From assembly GCA_003612485.1 (NCBI GenBank), contig RAZA01000030.1:1-53552 (forward strand): 53,552 nucleotides of DNA. Reading direction: 5' to 3'. The translations under genes were made by a program, and so were the position numbers. Positions 1 through 6,833 of this stretch are shown in pieces (the first letter of the stretch is position 1; each line of letters begins with the position of its first letter). This DNA comes from a bacterium D16-50. GTDB lineage: Bacteria; Bacillota; Clostridia; Lachnospirales; Lachnospiraceae. The notes under the pieces are model-generated. The model ran no database searches and had not been told where the DNA came from. It saw only the letters and a list, made by a program, of their open reading frames with translations.

Positions 1-44
1 AACTCAAAACGGGTTTGAAGGGAAATCTATGCTTCTGCTATTTA

Positions 45-94
45 GGCGTGCCAAATCACACCCACCAAAGACGCCGTTTTTTTTATTTGGTGGG
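45..94 (+). other. two competing stem-loops at the left edge
   Basis: GGCGT (45-49) can pair with ACGCC (71-75), which is followed by G and eight T (terminator-like on the plus strand). CCCACCAAA (61-69) can pair perfectly with TTTGGTGGG (86-94). The two pairings exclude each other. On the minus strand this region follows the last small ORF. No plus-strand gene follows, so an attenuator role is not supported. It may simply end minus-strand transcription. Confidence 0.3.
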
Positions 95-106
95 CTTAAA
101 GAGATT

Positions 107-226
107 CTATTTTTTCATTTCCGACTGTAACTGCCTTCTATATAAATGGAATATTTCATCTTCCAGCTTTGCAAAGCCGCTTAAAAGGGTTACAATGGCT
201 GCATTCACCTCCAGTATGGTTGTCAT
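107..226 (-). CDS. small ORF, 39 residues, unknown
   Basis: An ATG at 226 opens a 39-codon frame that begins MTTILEVNAA and ends in a charged tail (QLQSEMKK). The residue pattern is amphipathic and helical (LLSGFAKLEDEIFHLYRRQL), which looks protein-like rather than random. No strong Shine-Dalgarno is visible (only AAAAG), so expression would depend on coupling to the gene upstream (278-574). I do not recognise the family. It could be the end of a longer degraded gene. Confidence 0.4.
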   Translation of the reverse strand: MTTILEVNAAIVTLLSGFAKLEDEIFHLYRRQLQSEMKK

Positions 227-277
227 ATCTTTTTATCATGAATGGCGCATTTTCAGGTTTCCAAATTCTATATCCAC

Positions 278-574
278 CTATGCCCTCGCATCAAATCCGC
301 CCTGCATTTCCATTCCGGCAACACCAGCATTTATCTCCTGCCTTGCCGCCCGGAACGCATCATAGTAGGCGGCCTTCAAAGTCCCGTGTACCTGCGTCTC
401 CGCTTTCGATTCCTTCTCATGCCAGCCCACGCCCGTCGTGTAGGTCAGTATCTCGTCACCGTTTCCGTCATATACATGGATGGCAGAACCCGTATCTTCC
501 GGCTGGAACTTGACTTCATACGGCTCCCCGAACAGGAGGCGCAGCCACCCCTCGTCCGCCTCACTAATCTTCAA
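278..574 (-). CDS. conserved-looking protein of unknown function (98 aa)
   Basis: The frame stays open upstream to 670, but the protein-like part begins near a TTG at 572-574, just after GAGGA, and overlaps the end of the upstream lipoprotein gene (stop at 564) by 11 bases. This is typical of translational coupling, so I place the start there. The product is soluble, acidic in the first half (EADEGWLRLLFGEPYEV), with a GWHEKESKAETQ segment and an alanine-rich helical tail ending in ARA. No signal peptide or membrane segment is seen. It may be the C-terminal part of a longer protein of the kind found in the cluster at 3.5-6.8 kb, since it lacks the usual N-terminus of those proteins. Function unknown. 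Confidence 0.55.
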   Translation of the reverse strand: MKISEADEGWLRLLFGEPYEVKFQPEDTGSAIHVYDGNGDEILTYTTGVGWHEKESKAETQVHGTLKAAYYDAFRAARQEINAGVAGMEMQGGFDARA

Positions 575-818
575 TACCTTCCTCAACCTTGTCAAGAATA
601 TATGATGTAAATTTACCCTCCACACTATCACTCGGGAAATCCTCTTCCAGTTCTTTACGTTCCTCCTCAAAATTTTGCCGTACTTCTTCTTGTTCTTCGG
701 GTGTCATGTCGTCCCAATTCTTGTTATTAGCATAAACACAGCCACTCATTGTTATAGCAATCATGCTAAACATAAGAATAATAAGAAACAACTTTGAAAT
801 CCTGCCTGTTCGCTCCAT
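564..818 (-). CDS. small lipoprotein (84 aa)
   Basis: Good Shine-Dalgarno (TAGGAGG, 7 bases before ATG 818). The N-terminus has basic residues, a hydrophobic core (LFLIILMFSMIAIT) and a lipobox MSGC, so the mature protein would be lipidated on the cysteine and held on the outer face of the membrane. The mature part is short and strongly acidic (DDMTPEEQEEVRQNFEEERKELEEDF), likely helical. It starts 11 bases after the XRE regulator stops, and that stop codon lies inside its ribosome binding site, so the two are co-translated. Function unknown; a partner of the regulator's membrane tail is possible but is inference. Confidence 0.75.
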   Translation of the reverse strand: MERTGRISKLFLIILMFSMIAITMSGCVYANNKNWDDMTPEEQEEVRQNFEEERKELEEDFPSDSVEGKFTSYILDKVEEGIED

Positions 819-829
819 AATTTTTCCTC

Positions 830-1213
830 CTAAATTCCTAATCGTGAAAGCAAGCCTAATGCAGTAATAAATAGCACTGTAACTATTGCTGTTGCCGCTA
901 TTATGGCAATTATGCCTATTGCTTTTTTGTATTCTTGGCTCAATTCCTTCTTTTCCGGCACTGGAACAGATACTTTTTCAGTACCTAACAGAATATAATC
1001 TGCACTTACATGGTAAATTTCTGTTAGTTTAATGATATTGTCAATTTCCGGCTTTCCCTGTCCACTTTCCCATTTGGAAATTGCCTGCCTGGAAAGTCCT
1101 AACATCTCGGCAACTTGCTCCTGTGAATAGCCTTCTTTCTTACGCAGCTCTTGGAGCCTTTCCGATATGTCCATGTTCATCACCTCCATTTGCATATTTT
1201 CCATTATGTCCAT
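830..1213 (-). CDS. XRE-family regulator with C-terminal membrane anchor
   Basis: An N-terminal Cro/C1-type helix-turn-helix (SERLQELRKKEGYSQEQVAEMLGLSR split over two helices, then QAISKWESG) identifies a DNA-binding regulator. It is followed by a linker and one strongly hydrophobic segment (IGIIAIIAATAIVTVLFITAL) near the C-terminus, so it is probably membrane tethered. This layout is common in Firmicutes. There are two in-frame starts, ATG 1213 (127 aa) and ATG 1174 (114 aa), each behind its own GGAGG. The bases around both starts are near copies of one another. The family's usual start fits 1174, so the 13 extra residues may be a leader or a second isoform. It heads a two-to-four gene unit with the lipoprotein. 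Target genes are unknown. Confidence 0.88.
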   Translation of the reverse strand: MDIMENMQMEVMNMDISERLQELRKKEGYSQEQVAEMLGLSRQAISKWESGQGKPEIDNIIKLTEIYHVSADYILLGTEKVSVPVPEKKELSQEYKKAIGIIAIIAATAIVTVLFITALGLLSRLGI

Positions 1214-1252
1214 GTTAATTACCTCCTTGTGAACATAATAGAATAATTTGTT

Positions 1253-1291
1253 AGTTGCATACCACCAACAGCTATTTAATTGGTGTCAACT
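1253..1291. promoter_or_regulatory. dyad upstream of the XRE gene, possible operator
   Basis: AGTTGCATACCACCAA (1253-1268) mirrors TTGGTGTCAACT (1280-1291) with a four-base difference in length. It lies about 40-80 bases upstream of the XRE start, where autoregulatory operators often sit. I see no good -35/-10 pair around it, so this is a weak call. Confidence 0.3.
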
Positions 1292-1459
1292 AATCGTTGC
1301 AGTTACGAAAATTTGCGTTGCATTAGGATTTATGGAACGAATTTTCTTGATGAATCCAGCCAGGTCTTCCTGGGACAGCTTCCATTCCTTTTGGGATGAT
1401 GTCTTTCCCGTCTTGTGGCTGTATGTCTGATAGCTTTTTGCTATTCCTGCTATATCCAT
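1286..1459 (-). pseudogene. truncated 57-aa ORF, remnant of an uncharacterised family
   Basis: ATG 1459 opens MDIAGIAKSYQTYSHKTGKT, continues with SQEDLAGFIKKIRSI and stops at TGA 1286 after a segment ending QIFVTATIS. The start resembles the short Met-x-Ile-x-Gly-Ile beginning of the protein at 3515-4474, and the segment is clearly protein-like. No Shine-Dalgarno is visible and the frame ends abruptly, so I read it as the N-terminal remnant of a longer gene. An intact micro-gene cannot be excluded. Confidence 0.4.
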
Positions 1460-1538
1460 TTCGAATCTTGTTTGAGAAATTTACCATTATCACTTAGCCA
1501 AAAAACAGAAAAGAAACAATGCATTCTATATATTTTAC

Positions 1539-2537
1539 CTATTCTAAATATGATAAGATATATTTTGCTATCTCCTCTGACACTTGATAATGTGTTATAG
1601 AATCTCCCCGATCACTATATTCACCCGGAATTATTTCCTCAATATAGTAATTACCATCGCTTTTATAAAGTATCTGGGTATCCATTTCTTTTAACTCTTT
1701 TTCATTACTATGCCTTGATAACATAAATCTGACAATTTGGCATTCAACTTCTTCTGGATTTGGTGCATCATCTGCATATTCCCACTGATCCAAAGCCAAC
1801 CCGTTAAGATATTGCGCTATTTCAGAAATATCGTCTATTTCATTCAGCAACGTGTTTTTGTCTGCTCCGTAAAACTGTATCTTCTGCTCTTTAGAAGTCT
1901 TGCGTAGTTCCTCTTCTGTAAAGGATGTTTCACCTATATAATATCGGGCATTCTCTATATCATCTGTTTTTTCAATATCACTTTCAATATCACTATTTGG
2001 CACATAAAAATCAAGTCCCCACCCATCCAGTATATCCTTCGCTGTTATATTCTTATTTAGGTCTAAGTCTTCCGGCGCATTAAGAAACTGTCCCGCCTTT
2101 TCTGATATTCTGGCTATTGCTTCTATTTCCTGATTATAATCTCGTATAATATATTCACCTTTCTGTGAAATATAAAATTCTAAGGTACTCTTATTAACTA
2201 ACTGTTTTCCATCCTGTAAAAATATAGGTTCATCAATTACCTCATATGATATATAGCTATATACCAGGTCTATATCTTCAGGCAGCTGTTCCATATCATT
2301 CCAGGATTCAATATCCAGTTGTTTTACGAACCTTTCTATTTCTTTATTATTGTCAATGATACCAATCGTCTCACCAGAAGCTGTAATAATTTCAGTAAAT
2401 TGTTTTTTTTCTTCATTGTTACTGAAATACGCTCCATCTGCATCTGAAACATTGCTTTTAGCTGTCTTATCCCCACAACCAACGAGACTAAACATACCTA
2501 CTGTCAATATAAAGACTAACATGATACATTTTTTCAT
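1539..2537 (-). CDS. lipoprotein of unknown function (332 aa)
   Basis: Start at ATG 2537 (MKKCIMLVF), seven codons inside the longest frame, because GGAGAGG precedes it. A lipoprotein signal peptide ends in the lipobox LVGC, and the mature part begins GDKTAKSN. The remaining residues are acidic with alternating hydrophobic positions and two similar halves: each contains an ENARYYIG/ISQKGEYI-like strand followed by IAQYLNGL or AGQFLNAP helices. This suggests a duplicated alpha/beta fold. It lies alone, 90 bases downstream of the VanZ-like gene. The DNA is AT-richer than the ICE. Surface location is well supported; function is unknown. Confidence 0.8.
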   Translation of the reverse strand: MKKCIMLVFILTVGMFSLVGCGDKTAKSNVSDADGAYFSNNEEKKQFTEIITASGETIGIIDNNKEIERFVKQLDIESWNDMEQLPEDIDLVYSYISYEVIDEPIFLQDGKQLVNKSTLEFYISQKGEYIIRDYNQEIEAIARISEKAGQFLNAPEDLDLNKNITAKDILDGWGLDFYVPNSDIESDIEKTDDIENARYYIGETSFTEEELRKTSKEQKIQFYGADKNTLLNEIDDISEIAQYLNGLALDQWEYADDAPNPEEVECQIVRFMLSRHSNEKELKEMDTQILYKSDGNYYIEEIIPGEYSDRGDSITHYQVSEEIAKYILSYLE

Positions 2538-2627
2538 ACTTCCTCTCCACCCTTTCATTTTATCAAAGCCACTCCTGCTCCCCCGATTTTCCCAAAATCC
2601 ATAACAGTTTTTACAATGCAGTATCGT

Positions 2628-3095
2628 TCATAGCCCTTTCTCTCTTACACAAAAACGTTTAATGACCAAAAACATCAAATACCCGCAAACAATTCCTATC
2701 ATATTAAGAATAATATCATCAACATCAAAAGTACCAAGTTTAGTAAGGAATTGAAAAATCTCTATTAACAGTATCGAAGCTAGGCCAGTAAAGAAAACAC
2801 TTATCGTTGAACTGAATTTTTTGTATGCAATAGGCAAAAGAAAGCCAAACGGGATAAATGGAATTATATTTCCCAATAAGTTTTTTAATGCCCACCACTG
2901 GGTAATGTACTTGATCTGAGTGGACATACTCCTGAATGGAATAAGATTATAGTTTATTGAACCTTGCATTGAATAGGTACTAATCCTATCAGTTAATTCA
3001 TAAAATGAACCTTTGAACTTAACAACGACAAAGACCAACAATAAGGCAATATACACCCACCAAATTATTTTTAGTATTTTGTCTTGTTTTCTCAT
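2628..3095 (-). CDS. VanZ-like membrane protein
   Basis: The start is ATG 3095 (MRKQDKI), seven bases after GGGAGG. It encodes 155 residues with about four membrane segments. The sequence NLIPFRS after the first segment and the conserved NLLGNIIPFIPFGFLLP stretch, followed by EIFQFLTKLGTFDVDDIILNMIG over the last helices, are hallmarks of the VanZ family. VanZ itself gives low-level teicoplanin resistance; other members raise tolerance to envelope-active peptides, and the mechanism is not settled. The neighbours include other cell-envelope stress genes, so a protective role at the membrane is a reasonable inference. No van cluster is present. Confidence 0.87.
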   Translation of the reverse strand: MRKQDKILKIIWWVYIALLLVFVVVKFKGSFYELTDRISTYSMQGSINYNLIPFRSMSTQIKYITQWWALKNLLGNIIPFIPFGFLLPIAYKKFSSTISVFFTGLASILLIEIFQFLTKLGTFDVDDIILNMIGIVCGYLMFLVIKRFCVREKGL

Positions 3096-3140
3096 TATGA
3101 ACCTCCCATACATACATTTTGATTAACAAAATTTTCTGCT

Positions 3141-3205
3141 CCCCGATTCACCTATCTGCCTGAACGTTGGGGATGCCTGCCCTGCCTTGTCAGGCTGTGG
3201 CTTAT
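3141..3205. repeat. intergenic repeat, copy 1, with hairpins
   Basis: Between the 64-aa membrane protein and the VanZ gene. It shares GGGGATGCCTG, then CAGGCTGTGGCTTAT, and the spaced words CCCCGAT and CTGCC with the copy at 3465-3514. CCTG/CAGG and CCCC/GGGG pairings can form hairpins in RNA. A fragment (CTGCTCCCCCGATTTTCCC) recurs near 2576-2594. Each copy sits just 3' of a gene, so these may be terminators or mRNA 3' stabilisers. Confidence 0.5.
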
Positions 3206-3221
3206 TGGGGATATGCTACTG

Positions 3222-3416
3222 TTAGTCTTTTGCATACTGTGTTTTCATTTTCCCAAAAATCGCGCCTATCACCGCTCCGAAAGCACTTCCCATGAAAAGA
3301 ACAATTAACAAATGCTCAAGAAGTAAAATGCTAAACATTCCTCCAGCAAATGTTCCGTAAGCTATACCCCAGCCAACATAATAAGACACTTTATCTTTTT
3401 TGTTGCCTCTTTTCAT
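3222..3416 (-). CDS. small membrane protein (64 aa)
   Basis: The Shine-Dalgarno GGAGG lies six bases before ATG 3416. A basic N-terminus (MKRGNKKDK) is followed by two hydrophobic segments (VGWGIAYGTFAGGMFSILLL and IVLFMGSAFGAVIGAIFG), with glycine-rich packing faces and a short charged tail. The predicted topology is a helical hairpin in the cytoplasmic membrane. It lies between two copies of an intergenic repeat. I do not recognise the family. Confidence 0.65.
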   Translation of the reverse strand: MKRGNKKDKVSYYVGWGIAYGTFAGGMFSILLLEHLLIVLFMGSAFGAVIGAIFGKMKTQYAKD

Positions 3417-3464
3417 AATGCCTCCTTCTCCAAAAACATGAAGCTACTCCCTCTCCCCAATTTC

Positions 3465-3514
3465 CCCGATCTGCCGGAAAACCGGGGATGCCTGTCCTGT
3501 CAGGCTGTGGCTTA
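3465..3514. repeat. intergenic repeat, copy 2, with hairpins
   Basis: Second copy of the element at 3141-3205, ending right at the stop codon of the gene at 3515. CCGG...CCGG, CCCC...GGGG and GCCTG...CAGGC can pair. The copies differ by small indels inside the loop, which suggests that structure rather than exact sequence is kept. Confidence 0.5.
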
Positions 3515-4474
3515 TCAGTTATTCAGATACCCCTGCTTTTCTTCTTCATCAGACCATATGCGGTCATACCAGCTGCCAATGTTGTTAAACACATCCTGCC
3601 ATGTGGCGAACTTCTGCATTTCTTCAATGCTGCCCCTGTTGTTTTGCAGCCAAACGAAAACCGCCTTATAGGTATTTTCCGAAAACAGGACGCTCCAGTT
3701 GTTCTTATAATCTGTATTGTCATTATAGGACATCCCGTTAAAGCCCATAGAGACAATGCCATCCTTCGTATGCTGCGCCAGCCCCTTTATCTCCAGATCA
3801 GCCCATATGTATGCGGCGTTCTTATCGTGGATCAGGTTGGGATATTTATTGAAGTAGGTCTCCGCAAGGGTCTCATACCTTTCCCTGTCTGCCTCGCTCT
3901 GCAAAAGGACTTTTCCCCAACGGCCTTCCTCGCCATCCCACACAAGATACTGTATGCCAGTGCCGGAATGGGTCTTTAATATGAAACCGGACAGTTCCTC
4001 CGTTTCCAGCGTTTCCACGCCCATGACATCCTGCAGGGCGTCTTTCAGCTCGCCGTCCAATACCATAGCATCATAGCTCATGGTTCCATGCTCCGAGATC
4101 AGGAACTGCTTTCCTGTCTGGCTGTCCTGCCTGACCTTGATGTCAGAATAGTCAAAAGCGTCTATCCTTTCTCCCTGTTTATTGTAAATATCGAAACACC
4201 CCGCCTCGTTGTCCGGCACAATCCTGTAATTCTCGGATTCGTATGTTTCATAGGCAGGCTTCACATTGCGTACCCCGGATGCCGCCGATGCACGGTACGC
4301 ATCCAGCACCGAAGTCTGCCCCGCCGCCCTCATGCTGTTTCTGATGGGAGAACTGCTCCCTGCCGCATCTGCATCCGCCATCCTGCCCGCGAAGCCCGTT
4401 CCCGAACCATTCCTCTGTGCCTTTCCCATATCACGCCATGCGGGATATCCCGCCCCTATTCCGTTTATGCTCAT
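3515..4474 (-). CDS. uncharacterised protein of the BlaI-linked cluster (319 aa)
   Basis: Start ATG 4474 (MSINGIGAGYPAW) after GGGGA. No signal peptide or membrane segment. The first 90 residues are Gly/Ser/Ala-rich and probably disordered (KAQRNGSGTGFAGRM, DAAGSSS). Residues from about 100 form a folded region rich in aromatic residues (ENYRIVPDNEAGCFDIYN, EGRWGKVLLQSEADRERY). The C-terminal third contains NWSVLFSENTYKAVFVWLQ and ends in an acidic tail. It is the fourth of four similar 'MxIxxI' type proteins downstream of the M56 protease gene, separated from the third by 189 bases. I cannot assign a function. The style (disordered N-terminus, no export signal) recurs in its neighbours. Confidence 0.72.
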   Translation of the reverse strand: MSINGIGAGYPAWRDMGKAQRNGSGTGFAGRMADADAAGSSSPIRNSMRAAGQTSVLDAYRASAASGVRNVKPAYETYESENYRIVPDNEAGCFDIYNKQGERIDAFDYSDIKVRQDSQTGKQFLISEHGTMSYDAMVLDGELKDALQDVMGVETLETEELSGFILKTHSGTGIQYLVWDGEEGRWGKVLLQSEADRERYETLAETYFNKYPNLIHDKNAAYIWADLEIKGLAQHTKDGIVSMGFNGMSYNDNTDYKNNWSVLFSENTYKAVFVWLQNNRGSIEEMQKFATWQDVFNNIGSWYDRIWSDEEEKQGYLNN

Positions 4475-4598
4475 GATTCAAATCCCCAATTATTTTTATT
4501 ATTGCGGCCCCTCTGTCATTCAGCACCGCACCCTCTCCCTCGTAATAAGTCCGAGCGGTTCATTGCCTTAAATACACTCCCCCTCGCCTCCGGGCAGA

Positions 4599-4630
4599 CC
4601 GCAGAGGCAAAGCCTTATGCGCCTCTGCGG
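4599..4630. other. perfect 10-bp stem-loop between two cluster genes
   Basis: CCGCAGAGGC (4599-4608) pairs perfectly with GCCTCTGCGG (4621-4630), loop 12 bases, in the 189-base gap between the genes at 4664 and 4474. No T-run follows on either strand, so it is not a classic terminator. It could be a processing or stabilising hairpin. Nothing else is evident in this gap. Confidence 0.4.
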
Positions 4631-4663
4631 AATAGGGTGTAAAAATTATATGTGTATATCCAA

Positions 4664-5446
4664 TTACGCCTCTTTATGAATGCCAAACATACCATTCAGC
4701 ATGGATAACACTTTCTCCATGCTGCTTTCCTTGGAACCGGAAGTCTTGTAGGCATCCCTCCATTCCTGCGCCAGCCTTTTCATTTTCGTTCCGGCTGTTT
4801 CCGGGGCATCTCCATCTGTCTCCTGCGGCTTTTTAGAGACATTCGTGGAAAGCCCCTTCCCTCCCTCAGTTCTGAGCCTCTGAAACTCGCCCTCTATCAT
4901 TTCTTTGGTATCCGCTCTGTCCGCTATCTTCTGGAATGCCCGGTCAAGCTCACTTAATTCTTCTTCCATTGTCATTTTACGGAAACCCGTTTCTGAATTT
5001 TCATCCTCCACATAACGCTCCCTTGTGCCGTTCTGGTAGCCCCGCACGATTTCATCATAAAGGTTGCCATACGCCCTGACGGAATCCTCCATCTGGTCTG
5101 CAATGGCGTATGCGCTTCCTGTCCTCTGCCCTTTCAGCTTTTCCAATTCTCCGGCCAGTTCACCGCCATAGGCGTTTGCGGCCAGTGCGCTTGCCGTCTG
5201 TTTTGCCTGCCTTATAACGCTCTCCTTATTCCCTTTTGCAATAACTCTGCCCGATGTCCCTTTTTCACGGGTCTGTTTCCGATAGCTCTCAATGCCTTCC
5301 TGCGAAATGGAAACCTTCACCGCATTGTCCGCCTTCGGTTGCAGCGCATCCTTTTCCTTCTCCTGCGGACTGGCCACTCTGCTATTCTGATACCATCCGC
5401 TTGCTGCACCCGCCTGGCTTATATTTCCCTCTATATTTACTGACAT
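4664..5446 (-). CDS. uncharacterised protein of the BlaI-linked cluster (260 aa)
   Basis: The start is ATG 5446 (MSVNIEGNISQAG), seven bases after GGAGG; the longer frame to 5506 lacks support. The product is soluble, charged and mostly helical, with a VKVSISQEGIESYRKQ motif near residue 45. Similar 'VSISxEGxxxY' words occur in FlgM-like and related Clostridial proteins. It then has long helices (ELAGELEKLKGQR, EEELSELDRAFQKIADRAD). The C-terminal 40 residues (KMKRLAQEWRDAYK ... MLNGMFGI) form another helix. The upstream gene ends 22 bases before this start. Function unknown; a regulatory or structural partner of the neighbouring proteins is only inference. Confidence 0.72.
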   Translation of the reverse strand: MSVNIEGNISQAGAASGWYQNSRVASPQEKEKDALQPKADNAVKVSISQEGIESYRKQTREKGTSGRVIAKGNKESVIRQAKQTASALAANAYGGELAGELEKLKGQRTGSAYAIADQMEDSVRAYGNLYDEIVRGYQNGTRERYVEDENSETGFRKMTMEEELSELDRAFQKIADRADTKEMIEGEFQRLRTEGGKGLSTNVSKKPQETDGDAPETAGTKMKRLAQEWRDAYKTSGSKESSMEKVLSMLNGMFGIHKEA

Positions 5447-5468
5447 ATCAAATCCTCCATTTCCAAAT

Positions 5469-6014
5469 TTACGCCCTGAAATCCACTCCGCCGAGCGTCC
5501 CATCAAGCTGGTCTAAAATACTGGTGTCAAAAGCGTCCCCCGGTTTCCATCCCGGATTGTTCTGTTTTACCAATGCCTCCAAACGGCTTCCATAATCCCC
5601 TGCCATTCTGTCCAATGTCCACGAAGCAGAACTGCGCTGTTTTGAAGGAAGAGTGTTTAAATACTTATTGATGACATCGTTTCTCCTGGTTCCTTCCGGT
5701 ATGCTCTTTCCATTGGTGCTGATAAAATCCTGTTTTACCACCTCTGCCAGTTCTGCCTTTACTTCATCTGACACAGACACAATTTTTTTCCAGTCACTTC
5801 TCCCCGATATACATCTGTCCGCCTGCTCTTTTGACATCCAGGGAATACCGTTCTCATCATAGTATAAATTGCTGTGCTTATGCTTTACCCCTCCGCTGAT
5901 AGCAGCACCCATCTGGCTAGATGTACTTGTTTTATTTCCATTCTTCTGCGAAAACAGCCTGTTCATCAGGGAATATCCCGAAAACCATTTCATATTGTTA
6001 CTGTTGATATTCAT
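5469..6014 (-). CDS. uncharacterised protein of the BlaI-linked cluster (181 aa)
   Basis: A strong Shine-Dalgarno (GAGGAGG) precedes ATG 6014 (MNINSNNMKWFSGYS). There is no signal peptide. A Ser/Thr/Asn-rich stretch (residues 25-45) is followed by NLYYDENGIPWMSKEQADRC, a short beta hairpin and helix. A central helical region is followed by SSASWTLDRMAGDYGSRLEALVK, and the tail PGDAFDTSILDQLDG is acidic. It starts 14 bases after its upstream neighbour stops and is 22 bases from the next start, so it is part of one transcript with both. I do not recognise a named domain with certainty. Confidence 0.72.
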   Translation of the reverse strand: MNINSNNMKWFSGYSLMNRLFSQKNGNKTSTSSQMGAAISGGVKHKHSNLYYDENGIPWMSKEQADRCISGRSDWKKIVSVSDEVKAELAEVVKQDFISTNGKSIPEGTRRNDVINKYLNTLPSKQRSSASWTLDRMAGDYGSRLEALVKQNNPGWKPGDAFDTSILDQLDGTLGGVDFRA

Positions 6015-6028
6015 ATCCTCGCCTCCTC

Positions 6029-6775
6029 TTATATCTTCAAATCCAGATTCGCACCAACCTGCGGCTGATCTTTCACAGTGGTTTTGCCCGCATCCTCTTC
6101 CTGGACAGCTTCGATAATTGTTTTCATATCTGTGTCATTCAGATAAATCGTGCCATCTTTGGAAGCAGACATTTTTTCTTCTAAAAGCTGCTCTGCTTTA
6201 TTCGGAGTTGCTGTTCCATCTTCCTGTCCAGTCCGCTTTTCTTCCAGTTTTTCCTGAAACTCTTTCTGTTTTTCTGCCGCTTTTTCTCTTGTTTTTTCAA
6301 TATGTTTTTCAATATTCTCCCGCGATTTCTCACTAAGTTTTTTATAGAAGGTATTATCATGCTCATAATAGGCGATATGTGAGTAATTTCCATTTTCATC
6401 CACATACCAATGGCTAAATTTTGTTTTAGATCCCTTGGCTTTCATATACCCATCTACAAATTTCTGTGCATTTTCAATATCCTTCAACCGCTGTGTATAT
6501 TCCTTTGCCTTCTCCGGGTCATTCTGCATCTTCTCCAGCAATTTAGGGTTTACAGCCAGTGTATTGACTTTGTTATCTCTGGCCATTGACAGGCCGCTCC
6601 CAACCTCAAGCGTCATATACGGAACCTGCTTTTGCAATTTGCTTAAATAATCTGATGTGCTTTCCGTATTGTTAGTTTTAACCGGTTCCGATGTCTTCTC
6701 TGCCCTTTTCTTTGTGTTGTCCGCCATGCCCTGTGCCGCATAGCTGCTGTAATTGCTTGTAATCTCCATTGCCAT
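6029..6775 (-). CDS. DUF6033-like protein (248 aa)
   Basis: The start is ATG 6775 (MAMEITSNYSSYAAQG), behind AAGGAGG, 36 codons inside the longest frame. After a polar, probably unstructured N-terminus comes a core of about 110 residues (DYLSKLQKQVPYMTLEVGSGLS, NTLAVNPKLLEKMQNDPEKAKEY, then HWYVDENGNYSH). I recall this pattern from Lachnospiraceae proteins annotated as DUF6033. This name is from memory, not a search. A lysine/glutamate-rich coiled coil follows (EKHIEKTREKAAEKQKEFQEKL). No export signal. It is the first gene after the M56 protease (58-base gap), so it is the best candidate for control by the BlaI/M56 pair. Biochemical role unknown. Confidence 0.72.
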   Translation of the reverse strand: MAMEITSNYSSYAAQGMADNTKKRAEKTSEPVKTNNTESTSDYLSKLQKQVPYMTLEVGSGLSMARDNKVNTLAVNPKLLEKMQNDPEKAKEYTQRLKDIENAQKFVDGYMKAKGSKTKFSHWYVDENGNYSHIAYYEHDNTFYKKLSEKSRENIEKHIEKTREKAAEKQKEFQEKLEEKRTGQEDGTATPNKAEQLLEEKMSASKDGTIYLNDTDMKTIIEAVQEEDAGKTTVKDQPQVGANLDLKI

Positions 6776-6833
6776 AATTTTGTCCTCCTTGATATAAAAT
6801 TTATTTGAAATCCATTTCGTTTCCATGCTACGC

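Noticed and set aside
45..94. Attenuator controlling a plus-strand gene
   Set aside because: The hairpins compete as in attenuators, but no plus-strand gene follows.
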